A model generated the notes under the pieces. It was not told where the DNA came from, ran no database searches, and saw only the letters and a list, made by a program, of their open reading frames with translations. Below are positions 37,898-49,304 of a stretch of 64,000 bases of DNA, piece by piece (position 1 is the first letter of the stretch; the number at the start of each line of letters is the position of its first letter). Source of the DNA: Laccaria trichodermophora. Its lineage: Eukaryota > Basidiomycota > Agaricomycetes > Agaricales > Hydnangiaceae. The stretch lies in contig JACTVC010000012.1 of the NCBI GenBank assembly GCA_018417955.1, positions 310,001 to 374,000 on the forward strand, in the 5' to 3' direction. Both the position numbers and the translations under genes were made by a program.

Positions 37898-38998
37898 TGT
37901 AACTTGGTGGATCCGGTTAGAGGCCAGCTGGCTATGTACTTGAAGAAGAGGAGGTCAATGCACTGTGGACAGGACAATAAGTAGGCTGGTGGACATACCT
38001 CTTGTCCGGGGTTGTTACAGCTGATTGTGGTGATTTCCAGACCCTAATTCAAGTCACATTTCGAGTGATTCACTAGGGGCCCGAATTGTGAACGCAGGCC
38101 AAGTATTTCGCTTACAGTGCTTTGCATTGCCGTCTGCACAACGAAGTTTCGAAAACTCTGTTTGGTTTTGTATGTTTGTCACACATTCATTGAGTTTAAA
38201 ATTATTTTACTATAGTCTGATCGAGGCACACGGGTGCCTGGGGACGAAACCGCATCTCCTCTCCCCGAGATGACGAGGCGCACGGGCGCCTCGGGACGAA
38301 ACAACATCTCCTCTCCCCGAGATGGCCTGGTCTCACCTCGGAGACCAGCGATCCAGTTCCGCGAGGAGTATTTATGTACATGGCATGTTTCTGTCTCTTC
38401 CTCTCTTCCTCTTTCCCCACTCGAGATATTCAGCCACATCGCTCTCGTTTTGCACTTACTCACCCTCCTGCTCCCTCTGCTTCTTGTTGCATGTATTATG
38501 TAGGACATCGGTACTACAAAATGGACATCTTAGCGGGTTCGGACGCTCTTCACCCTCGTTCGATTAGAGCCAGATCTGAGTGTGTTGGGAAATTTGAATC
38601 TCCTCTCATGGCGCCTCAGGTATCAAATGTTATGCGCGCGCGGATTATAATTTGGCATGATGAGCAAGCTCTCTCAGCACAGGAGATTTCAGGCCTTGTT
38701 GGATGAAGTGGTCCGATTTTGGCAGTCACGGTACAACAGATACAAACATGAATTTCAAACTTCCTTGTGCAGCAAGCCTTGCAGACGGCAGTGCTTTGCA
38801 CTGTAGAGTTCTTTGATCCCAATCATCTTGCAGTGTGCTCCTTATTCAACGAACCGTTCTCACGTTGATTTGGACTTGATTTGGACTATAATGCTGCCTT
38901 GATGCTACAGCGTGGACGCCGAGTCGTGCCTTCCACCACCATCGGCCTCAACACACTTTTCAACCTGTAATTACTTATCACCGATATTGCCCATCCGG
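37898..38998. other. Intergenic with a 52-bp tandem duplication
   Basis: Apart from the two-copy repeat at 38223-38326, I see no supported feature. The open frames at 38179-38508 on both strands depend on that repeat. Confidence 0.4.
38223..38326 (+). repeat. 52-bp tandem repeat, two copies
   Basis: Units 38223-38274 and 38275-38326 are nearly identical. Each contains a hairpin (in unit 2, GAGGCGC-ACGG-GCGCCTC) and CATCTCCTCTCCCCGAGATG. Confidence 0.7.
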
Positions 38999-40330
38999 AT
39001 GGCTGCTAAACCGACTTCGTCGCTAAACTCCACGTTGGGCAGGGTATTGGCTATTCTTCGAAAGCGGAAGCCCATCCGAGATGAAAACTCGAGCTGGACA
39101 GTCGCCACTGCTCTGTCAAAGTCATTTCCAGTGTTGACGATTGGGTCTCACCACTTTGCTGCTGCCGCTCAAGGACCGGTCATAACGACTGCTGATCCCT
39201 CCAGTGACGATTCTTGTCGACTTCAAGTGCAAGAGGGCGTCAAAACAGCGCTCACCATTGCGGCACCGATTTTTGGGGCGATTCCACTCGCTGGATCGCC
39301 CTTGAAGGCAGCCGTTGATAGCTTATTAGAGATTCTAAAAGCCGCTGATGTAAGTTCTGATTTCTCTTGAACGTCTTTAACCGCCGGAAATTGAAACATA
39401 AAAACCCAGCAAATTACTCAGAATCGGAAAGACATCAGGAAACTGGAAGAGAAACTTCGCTGGTTGGGCAATCATATCTATGTGGTCACAGGTGCCGACC
39501 AGGGCATTAATCGACTTCGGGATGATTTAACTTGGTAGAGCCTCTGCACTGGCTAATAATCAATCTCGCTGATAGTAAAAACAAATCCTAGGAAATTGAA
39601 TGCGACGTTGGCCACGCTGAAGAGCTTGCAGGCCAAGAACACGTTCCGATATGCAACTGTTGCGCAACGGATCAATGAATGCTGCCGAGATATCGACCAC
39701 TACCTGATGCGCTATAACGTGAGTGATTCCAGCAATGAGATGTCTAGTTTACTGCGTTCATAAAACACCATCCCCCAGACGCTGGGTATCATGCGCGTTG
39801 AAAACGCTGCGCAACGTATTGAAGCTAATTTAGAGATGTTCCTTCCACTTGCATCGACATCGCAACTTATGCGAGGCGCAATAACAGGCATTGTCCTGAT
39901 TGATGCGACAGGGAAAATGCGTGAAGTGTCTATGGATTGTGCAAAGTCTTATGAGGTATGTGTCAAGGTTGATTTCATGCGCTGTCGTTTCGCCTACTAA
40001 CATTCTATACAGTTGTTCACCAAAACTATTGCGCATTTCTTTGATGGGGATAAGATGGAAGCCCGAATTCAGCGGCGCTACATAGAGCAGGACAGGTATG
40101 ACCTTTGCATCGACCAAGGCAATCAAATCGTCCCGATCAATGGACAACCGGACTGGCCGAAAGTTGAACCGGGCATGCAACTCGTAATGCGTGCTATTCT
40201 CGTGCAGGAAAAAAAGAATAAAACACGGACATATCAATGCCCACGGTGTAAGGCTTGGAATACTTTGGATGACGGTGGTGGGGAGCTCAACCGGGGTTTG
40301 CTTATGGAGTGGTCAGACCGACTAATATGA
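38999..40330 (+). CDS. Helical-bundle plus ubiquitin-like-domain protein (3' end uncertain)
   Basis: Exons 38999-39349, 39410-39534, 39592-39718, 39779-39955 and 40013-40330 splice in frame. The N-terminal half (VKTALTIAAPIFGAIPLAGSP, then QITQNRKDIRKLEEKL) matches the membrane-active helical-bundle pattern at the start of many Agaricomycete proteins. The second half (ITGIVLIDATGKMREVSMD to YIEQDRYDLCIDQGNQIV) is the ubiquitin-like domain seen in the same proteins, followed by a CPRCKAWN half zinc ribbon. Family proteins usually continue. Downstream pieces in other frames look related (LTFLKPRMRREVPDFGGR; DWRKRDTSEDENEV; NFHLKEYQ; DGLGFK, then a 51-base intron and IVRISVS-stop at 40643-40666), but I could not join them cleanly. 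The true end may be 40666, or the 3' part may be decaying. The role is unknown; incompatibility or cell-death signalling is a guess. Confidence 0.72.
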
Positions 40331-40591
40331 TGTTGCGTTTGAAGGGCTGACATTTTTGAAGCCGAGGATGCGACGGGAGGTTCCAGATTTCGGAGGCAGA
40401 TAGTAAGTATACACAGGACTGGCGGAAGAGAGACACAAGCGAGGATGAGAATGAGGTTTCACACGATACAGAAATGGGGGTGCTTGTGAACTTCCACTTG
40501 AAGGAGTATCAGGCTGTGAGTGGCGTGCGAGTGTGCAGAGGTCATGCTAATCGTTGACAAACATACTTCGGTGGATGGGCTGGGGTTTAAG

Positions 40592-42797
40592 GTGCGTGAT
40601 TCTTTAACGCTGACCTGGTCTGTGCCCATTTTTGCCTCTTAGATTGTGCGTATTTCCGTTTCCTAAGCCTCGCATCAAACGCTGACCTGGTCTGTTTCCA
40701 TTTTCACCTTTCAGGACGTGCGTATTTCTATTTCTTGACCCTCGCATCAAACGCTGACTTGCTCTGTGTTCATTCTTCGCCTCTCAGGACGTGCTTATTT
40801 TTGTGTCATGACCTTTGCATCAAATGCTGACCTAGTCTGTCTCCATTTTCGACTCTCAGAGTGTGTGTATTTCCGTTTCCTGACCCTCGCATAAAGCCCT
40901 GACCTGGTCTGTGTCCATTGTCGCCTCCCAGTTTGTGCGTATTTCCTTTTCCTGACCTTGCATCAAATGCTGACCTGGTCTGTGTCCACCTTTGTCTCTC
41001 AGTTGGTACATATTTCCGTTTCCTGACTCTTGCATCAAACGTTGACCTGGTCTGTTTGCATTTTCACCTCTCAGAATGTGCGTATTTCCGTTTCTCGACC
41101 CTTGGATCAAACGTTGACCTGGTCTGTTTGCATTTTCACCTCTCAGAATGTGCGTATTTCCGTTTCCGATCGACCCTTGGATCAAACACTGACCTCGTCT
41201 GTATTGATTTAGTTGGTGCGTATTTCCGTTTCCTGACCCTCACATCAAACACTGACCTGGTCTGTGTCCATTTTCGCCTCCCAGTTCGTGCGTATTTCCG
41301 TTACCTGACCCTTGCATCAAACGCTGACCTAGTCTTTGTCCATTCTTCTCCTCTCAGCCCGTGCGTATTTCCGTTTCCTGACCGTTGCATCAAATGCTGA
41401 CCTGGTCTGTGTCCATTTTCGACTCTCAGGGAGTGTGTATTTCCGTTTCCTGACCCTCGCATCAGAGGCTGACCTGGCCTGTGTCCATTTTCGCCCCTCA
41501 GTTCGTGCGTATTTTCGTTTACTGACCCTCGCCTCAAACCCTGACCGGTCTGTGTCCATTTTCGCCCCTCAGAACGTGCGTATTTCTGTTTCCTGACCCA
41601 TCTATCAAACACTAACCTGATCTGTGTCCATTTTTGCCTCCCAGTTCGTGCGTATTTTCGTTTCTTGTCCCTCGCATCAAACGCTGACCTGCATTCTTCG
41701 CCTCTCAGTTGGTGCGTATTTCCCTTTTCTGACCCTTGCATCAAACACTGACCTGGTCTGTTTCCATTTTCGCCCCTCAGGACGTGCGTATTTCCGTTTC
41801 CTGGCCCTCGCATCAAATCCTGACCTGGTCTGTGTCCATTTTTGTCTCTCAGTTGGTGCATATTTCCGTTTCCTGACCCTCGCATCAAACACTGACCTCG
41901 TCCGTATTGATTTAGTTGGTGCGTATTTCCGTTTCCTGACTCTCACATCAAACACTGACTTGGTCTGTGTCCATTTTCGCTTCTCAGTCCGTGCGTATTT
42001 CCGTTTCCTGTCCCATGTGTCAAACACTAACCTGGTCTGTGTCCATTTTTGCCTCTCAGTCCGTGCGTATTTTCGTTTCTTGTCCCTTGCATCAAACGCT
42101 GACCTGGTCTGTGTCCATGTTCGCCTCTCAGCCCGTGCGTATTTTCGTTTCCTGTCCCTTGCATCAAACGCTGACCTGGTCTGTGTCCATTTTCACCTTC
42201 CAGGTCGTGCGTATTTCTGTTTCCTGACTCGTTTCCTGACCCTCACATCAAACGCTGACTTGGTCTGTGTCCATTTTTGCCCCTCAGCCCGTGCGTATTT
42301 CTGTTTCCTGACCCTCACATGAAACACTCACCTGGTCTGTGTCCATTTTTGCCTCCCAGCCTGTGCGTATTTCCGTTTCCTGACTCTCACATCAAATGCT
42401 GACCTGGTCTGTGTCCATTTGCACCTCTCAGCCCGTGTGTATTTCCGTTTCTTGACCCTTGCATCAAATGCTGACCTGGGCTGTGTCCATTGTCGCCTGT
42501 CAGGTTGTGCGTATTTCCGTTTCCTGACCCTCGCATCAGAGGCTGACCTGGCCTGTGTCCATGTTCGGCTCTCAGGATGTGCGCATTTCCGTTTCGTGAC
42601 CCTCACATGAAACGCTGACCTGGTCTGTGTCCATTTTCGCCTCTCAGCCTGTGCGTATTTTCGTTTCCTGTCCGTCGCATCAAACACTGACCATGTCTGT
42701 GTCCGTATTCGCCTCTCAGGACGTGCGTATTTCCGTTTCCTGACGCTTGCATCAAACGCTGACCCGGTCTGTTTCCATTTTCGGCGTTCAGGAAGTG
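40592..42797 (+). repeat. Minisatellite of about thirty 72-bp units, each resembling an intron 3' end plus terminal mini-exon
   Basis: The unit reads CGCTGACCTGGTCTGTGTCC, then a T-rich stretch ending CTCAG, then a 24-base open piece GTGCGTATTTCCGTTTCCTGA-like ending in a stop, then CTCGCATCAA. The first unit is the last intron and exon proposed for the gene at 38999. A GTGCGT donor at 40592, branch CTGAC and acceptor TTAG at 40641-40642 lead to IVRISVS and TAA. Because 72 is a multiple of three, spurious frames of 160 to 232 codons run on both strands. A few units are partial or lack the stop. The array ends exactly at the oligo(T) tail of the downstream non-LTR element. Confidence 0.85.
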
Positions 42798-42819
42798 CGT
42801 TTTTTTTTTTTTTTTTTTT

Positions 42820-43336
42820 CGGGTCAAATTTATAGTCCATCGGGGCGAAGCCCCACGTCAGACTTTACAACTTAGTAGACTACCTAAGGCCCCTAGTGCC
42901 TATAATTCCTGACCCCCTAGGGACCACCTCTTGCACTGGAGAGGGCACGCCCATGGCGATCATTCCCCCTCCTAGTCCGGCACGGAAACGCCGTTTAGAG
43001 GTGCGTCTTGTTGGTGGGCGGGGTAGTCTCATCTTCTGCTTAACGTTGCAGTCCGTCTAGTTGGTGTTTCGTCTTCTAAGTACCCGATCGCATAGCAATA
43101 GGTACAGCCGGGAACGGGACGAGCGATGCAGGAATGAATATTTTTGTTACTGTCGTCCTTCGTTTGAATGTGTGTGTTTGCAGCTTGCAATGCAATTCTT
43201 ATGCTTAAGTCCACAGGCTGAGTTGCGGGTAAAAGAGAGGGTGTGTGTGGTGGGCGAACCCGCTGGCCGTAGCGCCAGTTTGCTTTCCAAGCGCCTTGCG
43301 TCTTGCATCGTTTACATGTTTCCTAGAGTGATAGCG
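42820..43336 (-). other. 3' UTR of the non-LTR retrotransposon
   Basis: Non-coding on the element's strand. Near the tail a 5-bp GGGGC/GCCCC hairpin with a three-base loop (plus strand 42841-42853) is a candidate recognition structure for target-primed reverse transcription. Confidence 0.6.
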
Positions 43337-46300
43337 CTATCTGTCAACTTCCTCGGATTCCAATTGAGACATGTCACCTATGGAATCCCCAAGGGTCTTC
43401 TTGAATCTGGCCGTCCTTCCTACAAACTTGAGCAATTCTTTGATATGGTCCAAACTCGCCAGGATCGCTTGTAGATCCCTTGAGTGACGGCCCAATGCTC
43501 TATCCATATCATAACGTTCCGCTGCGTACTCCTGGCATTCGAAGAGGTAGTGGACTACCGTCTCTGGCACGTCCTGCCTTCTTCTCCTCCAGCAGGCATC
43601 GCAACGGCTTGTGTCCAACTTTGTTATGCGGCAAAGGTAGCTGTTCAGTGGTACGTGACCCGTCCTCAACTGCATCAGTAAACTTGCCTGCGACCTTGAG
43701 AGTAGGTTACTGATCCTCCGATACTTGGTGAATGGGAAACTTGGGTTGATGTGCTGAAACCTTGCATAGCGTGGTGAGTCCTCCCATGCCCTCTTCCACT
43801 TCGCCTTTAACTTTTCCGCATGTTCCTGCTTCACTGCCGCTGCGCTGTATGGGAGCCACCTACGGAGAATTGGGGGTAAGTCCTCCATCGGGCTTGAGTC
43901 TCCTTCCGCTGCTTTCTTTGCCTCCTCATCCACCCTCTCATTTCCTTTCACCCCCTTGTGGGCCGCTACCCACTTGAGCGCGAACTTGGCAGAATCTGTG
44001 GGGTGAGGTACATCAGTTCCACCGTTCATCTCCTCCGTTAGCCTCAGATATTCCATGTCCAGATATTGCCCTGGCCCTGCTTTCCTTGCCCCCGTCGCCT
44101 TGATGAATGCCTGACTGTCGGTGTAGCTGGTTATGGTCGACTTTCCTACCTCAGGCTGGTTTTGTAGCATCCAGGCGGCAAGGATGGAGCCGACCGCTTC
44201 TCCTTCATATGTAGTGTGTTCCTTTAGAGTCCCTAGATGGAAACGTAAGATTTTCTCTGGCTCCTCAACCCCCTTCCTGTACAGGACTGCTGCAGCCCCT
44301 ACTCCCCCCTCATAGCCTGACCCGTCGGTGAAAATCTTGATGTCAGCATCGTCCTCCGCCTCTTCCTTGATAGAGGTCTCCTTTGAGTCTGCTATTGTCG
44401 CTGTAAATGATCTTTTGTATGTTGGCGGGCGTGTATCTGGTTTGATTGTTTCGAATCGACTTGGTCTGATCTTGAATAACTCGATGAGTTTCTGCAGGGG
44501 AGCAAGGTGAGTTTTCGCAGGCGTTCTTCTGTAACCTCGAATTACATCCCAGAGGGGATGGCTTTGCGGTAAAGTGGCGGTTCGGACTGTTGCTGAGTGA
44601 CAGATATGCTCGAGCATTAGGTTCACCGGTAAGACCCCGGCATGCGTGTCCAGCAGGTCGTTTGGCGAGGTCCACAATCCTCCTGTTATCGCCAGCGTCG
44701 CTATTCTCTGTATCTTACCCATAGATTTCTGCGCCCTCACCGACCCACTGTTATTTCGTTTGCCCTCCTTCTTGTTTGGGGGTACAAACCAAACATCCAG
44801 TGCGTACATCATCTTCGGGACGGCCACCGAGATGTAAAGCAACCGCATGAGCCTGGGCCTGATACCTAAATTTGTGCGCGTTAGCCTGCGGAACATCATG
44901 ATATATGACGTTGCCTTCGCCATCGCCTCGTTTTCCTGGACTCTCCATCGCAGCTGCCCGTCTATGTGCACCCCAAGGTACTTGTAGCTGTCGACCTGTT
45001 TTATCACCCTCCCCCGCAGCCGTAGTACTGGTAGAGGACGATCGGTTGGTTTTCTTGTTCTTGGTTGACAGTGCATGACTGCCACCTTGCTGATCTCGAA
45101 GGTGGAGTTATGATCCCGGGCCCAATCGAATCCGCCGTCTTTTCTTTCCATGAAACTCTTGAGCGCTCGCATCGTTTGCTTGAGTGTTTTTGCCATTGTT
45201 ACCACCAGCGCGTCGTCGACGTATCCAATTGCGTCTTCATCCAGCCTTCGTAATGCATCTAGGAGATCAGCGTTGTATAAAATATACAGTAGCATTGAGA
45301 TTGGGTCTCCCTGCCCTATCCCATTCGTTATGTCGATGAACTCCGATAGAAAGTCGTCGAACTTGAGTTTTGTTTTCCGGCCCTTCAGTATCCGTGCTAT
45401 GAACTCCACGTATATGGTTGGTATTCTCCTTTTCTTGAGGTTATGTATGAGCCTGTCTGTGACCGCGTTCGGGAAGGCTCCTTCCACGTCTAGAAATAGC
45501 ACCGAGGCGACCCTCTTCCTACCCCATGCCGCCTTGATCTTGCCTACCAAGTAGTGTATTGCGTCCGTCGTGGTGCGTCCTGGTCGTCCACCAAAGTGTG
45601 TGTCTGGTAGGAGATCCTTCGTTTCTACCATGTGGGCGATGTCCTCCGCCACTATCGCAGTTAGCACCTTCGGAATCGTACAGAGCAAGGCTATCGGCCG
45701 ATATGCCTTGGGGAGCTTGTAGCTTGGTTTACCTGGCTTCCTCAAGACCGCAGTGATGAACTCCTGCCACCCCGCATAGTAGGTGCTGAGTGTGAACACG
45801 CCTCTGAATAGAAATGTTAGATACTCTATCAGCTGCTCCAAGCATTTCTGGAGAACCACATTAGGGATCTCGTCTGGGCCGCTTGCCTTGAAAGGCGAAA
45901 GCTGTTTGATCTGGCGTGTGATCTGCTCCGGAGTGATGGCCTGCGGTCGTGGAAGCGGTTCTGGGTATTCGTAGTCCTCTGGCACCCTTGAGACATCCGG
46001 CTTCTTTGGGAAGAATACCTGTGCCAGTACCCTCGCCTTGCCGTCGTTGGTGTTGACTTCCTGCAGGGCATCGCCTGCGCCCTCACTGGGTATCTTGAGC
46101 GTCAGGACGCGTGACTTACCCCCATCTCCTGTTGGTTCCTTGAAGTAGTGGTTTGCTGTCCACAGGTCCTGCTCAGCCGCATTCTCGAGGAACTCTTCCC
46201 AGTGCTGCCGTTTAGCCTCCACTATCTTCTCCCCATATTCATTCCTGGCCTTCCGGAGTTCTGCGTGTGAAGCGTGATCTGGGAGTGCCCTGTTTCTGTA

Positions 46301-46650
46301 TGCAAGCCGACTTAGCTTTTTCAACACCGTTTTCTGCCTACTCAGGTCGTTGTTCCACCACCTCTTTGAGAATGGACAGGGCTTGTTCTCCAGGACCCTG
46401 GTGCGTATCGTGTCTTGTATAGCCTCTGTAAGGTTTTCTGCTGCCTCCTGAAACTGCTGCTTCGTTGTGAGTACCTGAGGTAGTGGGATTTCAAGCAGTC
46501 GATCTGCTAGGTTTTCTTGGAAGTCCTCCCAGTCGACGATCCTAAAGTTGTAAGAGGTTTTTGGCGTTATGCGTTCCTGCGGTAGGTCAATATAAGTGGC
46601 TATCGGGAAATGGTCAGTTGCTGGTGGCCTGAGCGAGGGGTCGACCTCGC
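43337..46650 (-). CDS. LINE ORF2, C-terminal part: end of endonuclease, reverse transcriptase, RNase H, zinc motif
   Basis: The frame is open from the insertion edge at 46650 to the stop at 43337. It begins with the last endonuclease block (TDHFPIATYIDLP). The reverse transcriptase then shows AYRPIALLCTIPKVL, a GIGQGDPIS motif and the catalytic GYVDDALV (near 45215-45230). RNase H follows with FTDGSGYEGG (near 44310-44340), YTDSQAF and AAHKGVKGNERVDEEAK. The end has a C-x2-C...H...C motif (CDAC...HYLFEC, near 43530-43605). It continues without frame change from the endonuclease piece at 62270-62964 once the LTR element and one copy of its TCGC target duplication are set aside, which shows one former ORF2. 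Confidence 0.93.
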
Positions 46651-48921
46651 TGATACGGATGAAACCATTTCACCCGTATAAAATTCGATTTTAACGATTT
46701 TACCGATAAAGGTCATCTCTAATAAATACACTACGTACAATTGCAATGATACAAAGAGTCAATGCGCATACCCGGCGCAGTTGATTAAAAATGCAAATGC
46801 GTGGAATCTGAAAATAGGACGAAGGCCTTGGAACTGGCAGCAGTACGCGTCGTGACATTATACTTGGATCCTATCTAAGATTCACCTACCATGAAATAGA
46901 GCACAAAGAGGTTCTAGAGTAAACACCCAACGCAGGGAGAAGAATTGCATTACTACTAAAGGGTTTAGAAACACATAATGGATTTATTGTGAAAAACTCG
47001 TGTTTATACAAGAAATACAGAAAAGACGACTTAGACGCCTAAACGGCATGTCTGAAATACTGAGAAGACTAAATTACGCCTAAACCGTAAACGTACGAAG
47101 ACTTAGCGTGGCTCACGGCCATCCAGAAAGTCATGTACGGCAGTTCCCGCGTACGCATCAAAGACTGATGCGTCTGGACGTCACAAGTACAAACAAAAGA
47201 AAAAGACACATTCTATTATATGAAATATAATAAGAACCCCATGACAAATAAGAAAGACATTTGAAAACACCTTCGGAGTGTCTCCCGACCTCCGTAATGA
47301 AAAGACGAGCCAAGACAGGGCATTTTAATTAAAAACTCGGAAACGACGGAAGACCGAAGACTATTGGTAAACGCGTACGCATGCGCATCAACGCATCCGG
47401 AAACGTTAATCATTTTGTGATGTCATCTGTCAAACCGGTCAACCGGGCCATAGAAAGAAACATGCGGGATCATGCCAAGCTAAGAATAGCTACGTCGGCT
47501 AACTCCGCGTACGCATCAAACACTGATGCGTTGGAAAATGAAAGACGCGACACTACAAAAAATCTGTAGTGTCCACCGAGATAGACTACAAAATATACCG
47601 CACGTTCATTAAATTTCGTATTTGTAATTCGGACCGAAGTATCCCGCAATTAAAACACATGTAAAACGTAGATAGGAGTTCCTGGAGTATAAAAGGAGCG
47701 CGCTAGCAGGTCAAAAGGCAATAGTGTTTGAAAGTCCGGTTCGGTCCGGTTTTTTGATGCCCAGGGGCATTAACCGTAACCGTAACCGGTCTGCCTTTTC
47801 CCCAGAAGTCAAAAGACCAGACCGGACCGCAAAAAGACCGCAGACCGCGGTTTTTTGCGGTCTATAGACCAGTTTCAGTCTGCATCGGTTTTAACCGGTT
47901 TATGACCGGTCTTTAGGCCAATATTTTAAAATTATGAATCGGTAAATTTATTAACATCTCTATTAGCTTCAAAACGAGCCCAAGAACGTTAAATTTCGTT
48001 AGGAATTGGTGCTTCTATAAAATAAGTCTGGTACATCTATTATTCCCAAAAGTAATTTACATTTTAATTCATATCTCTCTCATTTTTTGACCAAATTGTA
48101 CGTTCTTGGGTGCGTTTTAAAGGGTATTTAAGGGGCTACAAAAGACCGGTCCAAACCGGTCTTGACCGGTTCACGTTAACCGGTTTTTTTGCGGTCTTTA
48201 CATCTCAAAAATAAAAAGACCGAACCGCAGGTCCGGTCTTTTGCGGTCTTGGTCCGGTCTGGTTACGGTCTTTTTCCAGTCACGAGACCGGACTTCCAAA
48301 CACTAAAAGGCAAGCAATCGCCCCCCCGTTGACCAGCTAGTTGCACTCCAAGTAGAGACTTAGGAGGTGGACAGTTGTAATCAATTAAAAGGAGATTTCT
48401 TCGTGGTCAGATAAGTACAGTGTGAACGAAGCCAGCGTGCTTGGGAGTCAACTTACTTGGAGACTTGGAATAAGAGGTTTTAAGGACACAGTATCATTTT
48501 AGATGAGACAGCGTACTCGTACACTTGGTTTTGGAGCGTAGTGACATAATAAAAACTCACGGGAGTCATAAAAGTCAATTAAAGTCGTGTTTTGTGTTAA
48601 TAAAAGAAACTGTGATCAAAGAACTTTGCATTTTAAGAGACTAAGTTCCCAGAAAGATATACCTTGTTCTATTGAACTATTCTAAACCACACCTTATAAT
48701 AAAAACCCAATTTTGAACGAAAACTCTTGAGACTTAAACCTAAGAAGACAAAAGTGGTATTTCTTAATACCAAAGGCCCTCGAACTCTTGCACCGAGATT
48801 GTGATAGTGTGTGTGTGTGTGTGTGAGTGAGTGTTAGGTGTTTTAGGGTTTTCCCCCGACGCGCTTGATCCTTGTTTGCGTGTTTCGCACTTTCACGTTC
48901 ATCCCCGTGCAAAGCGTATCA
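46651..48921 (+). repeat. 5' LTR (with internal hAT-type insertion)
   Basis: Total 2271 bp, of which 592 bp are the later hAT insertion and its extra target copy. The remaining 1679 bp equal the length of the 3' LTR. It contains a (GT)n tract near 48808-48824. Small open frames here recur identically in the other LTR and are not genes. Confidence 0.93.
47722..48305. mobile_element. hAT-type MITE (584 bp) inside the 5' LTR
   Basis: Terminal inverted repeats TAGTGTTTG(A/G)AAGTCCGG are flanked by a perfect 8-bp duplication AAAGGCAA (47714-47721 and 48306-48313). The 3' LTR carries the unfilled site with a single AAAGGCAA near 61654-61661. TAGTG-like ends and 8-bp duplications are the hAT signature. 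The interior is full of ACC GGT, GGTCTT and AAGACC motifs, candidate transposase-binding repeats, and has no open frame of note. Confidence 0.9.
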
Positions 48922-48923
48922 TC

Positions 48924-48940
48924 TGGAGCCCACCGCGAGG
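48924..48940 (+). other. Primer-binding site
   Basis: TGGAGCCCACCGCGAGG starts two bases after the LTR. TGG would pair with the CCA end of a tRNA. I could not assign the tRNA species. Confidence 0.7.
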
Positions 48941-49304
48941 GTCTCCTTTTTGTTTTTGATAAAGCTAAGACTTGAAAGTTTAGTGATCTACGGGATCAAT
49001 TATTTAAACGAAAGTTTAAATTAAAACCGCTAGCGTTTGAAGCAATTTAAATACTAGTGCAGAGCCGTTCACCACGGCACCAAAAATCAGACAAACAGCG
49101 AATTCTATTAAAGCAGGGGAATCGTCGGGTTTACCACCTCCACCTAAACGAAAAGCTAAGCAACCTGCAACAGCAGTAGCGCAAAGGTTTCCGTTAAGAA
49201 CAGAGACAGTATCCCAACCGCCTCCTCGCGTGACTCGTAGAAAAACTGTTAGGGCATCTGATAATATAAACCCGAACTTGTTAGCCCAAAGAAATATTAC
49301 AAAT

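Noticed and set aside
40592..42797. CRISPR-like array
   Set aside because: The whole 72-bp unit is repeated with gradual divergence and no alternation of constant repeats with unique spacers, and the genome is fungal.
40856..42840. Long open frames on both strands (up to 232 codons)
   Set aside because: They result from a tandem repeat whose period is a multiple of three. Reading frames occur on both strands with the same repeated peptides, so they are not proteins.
47216..47569. Small open frames in the LTR, repeated at 61156-61509
   Set aside because: They are inside both LTRs, have no motif, and recur because LTRs are copies.
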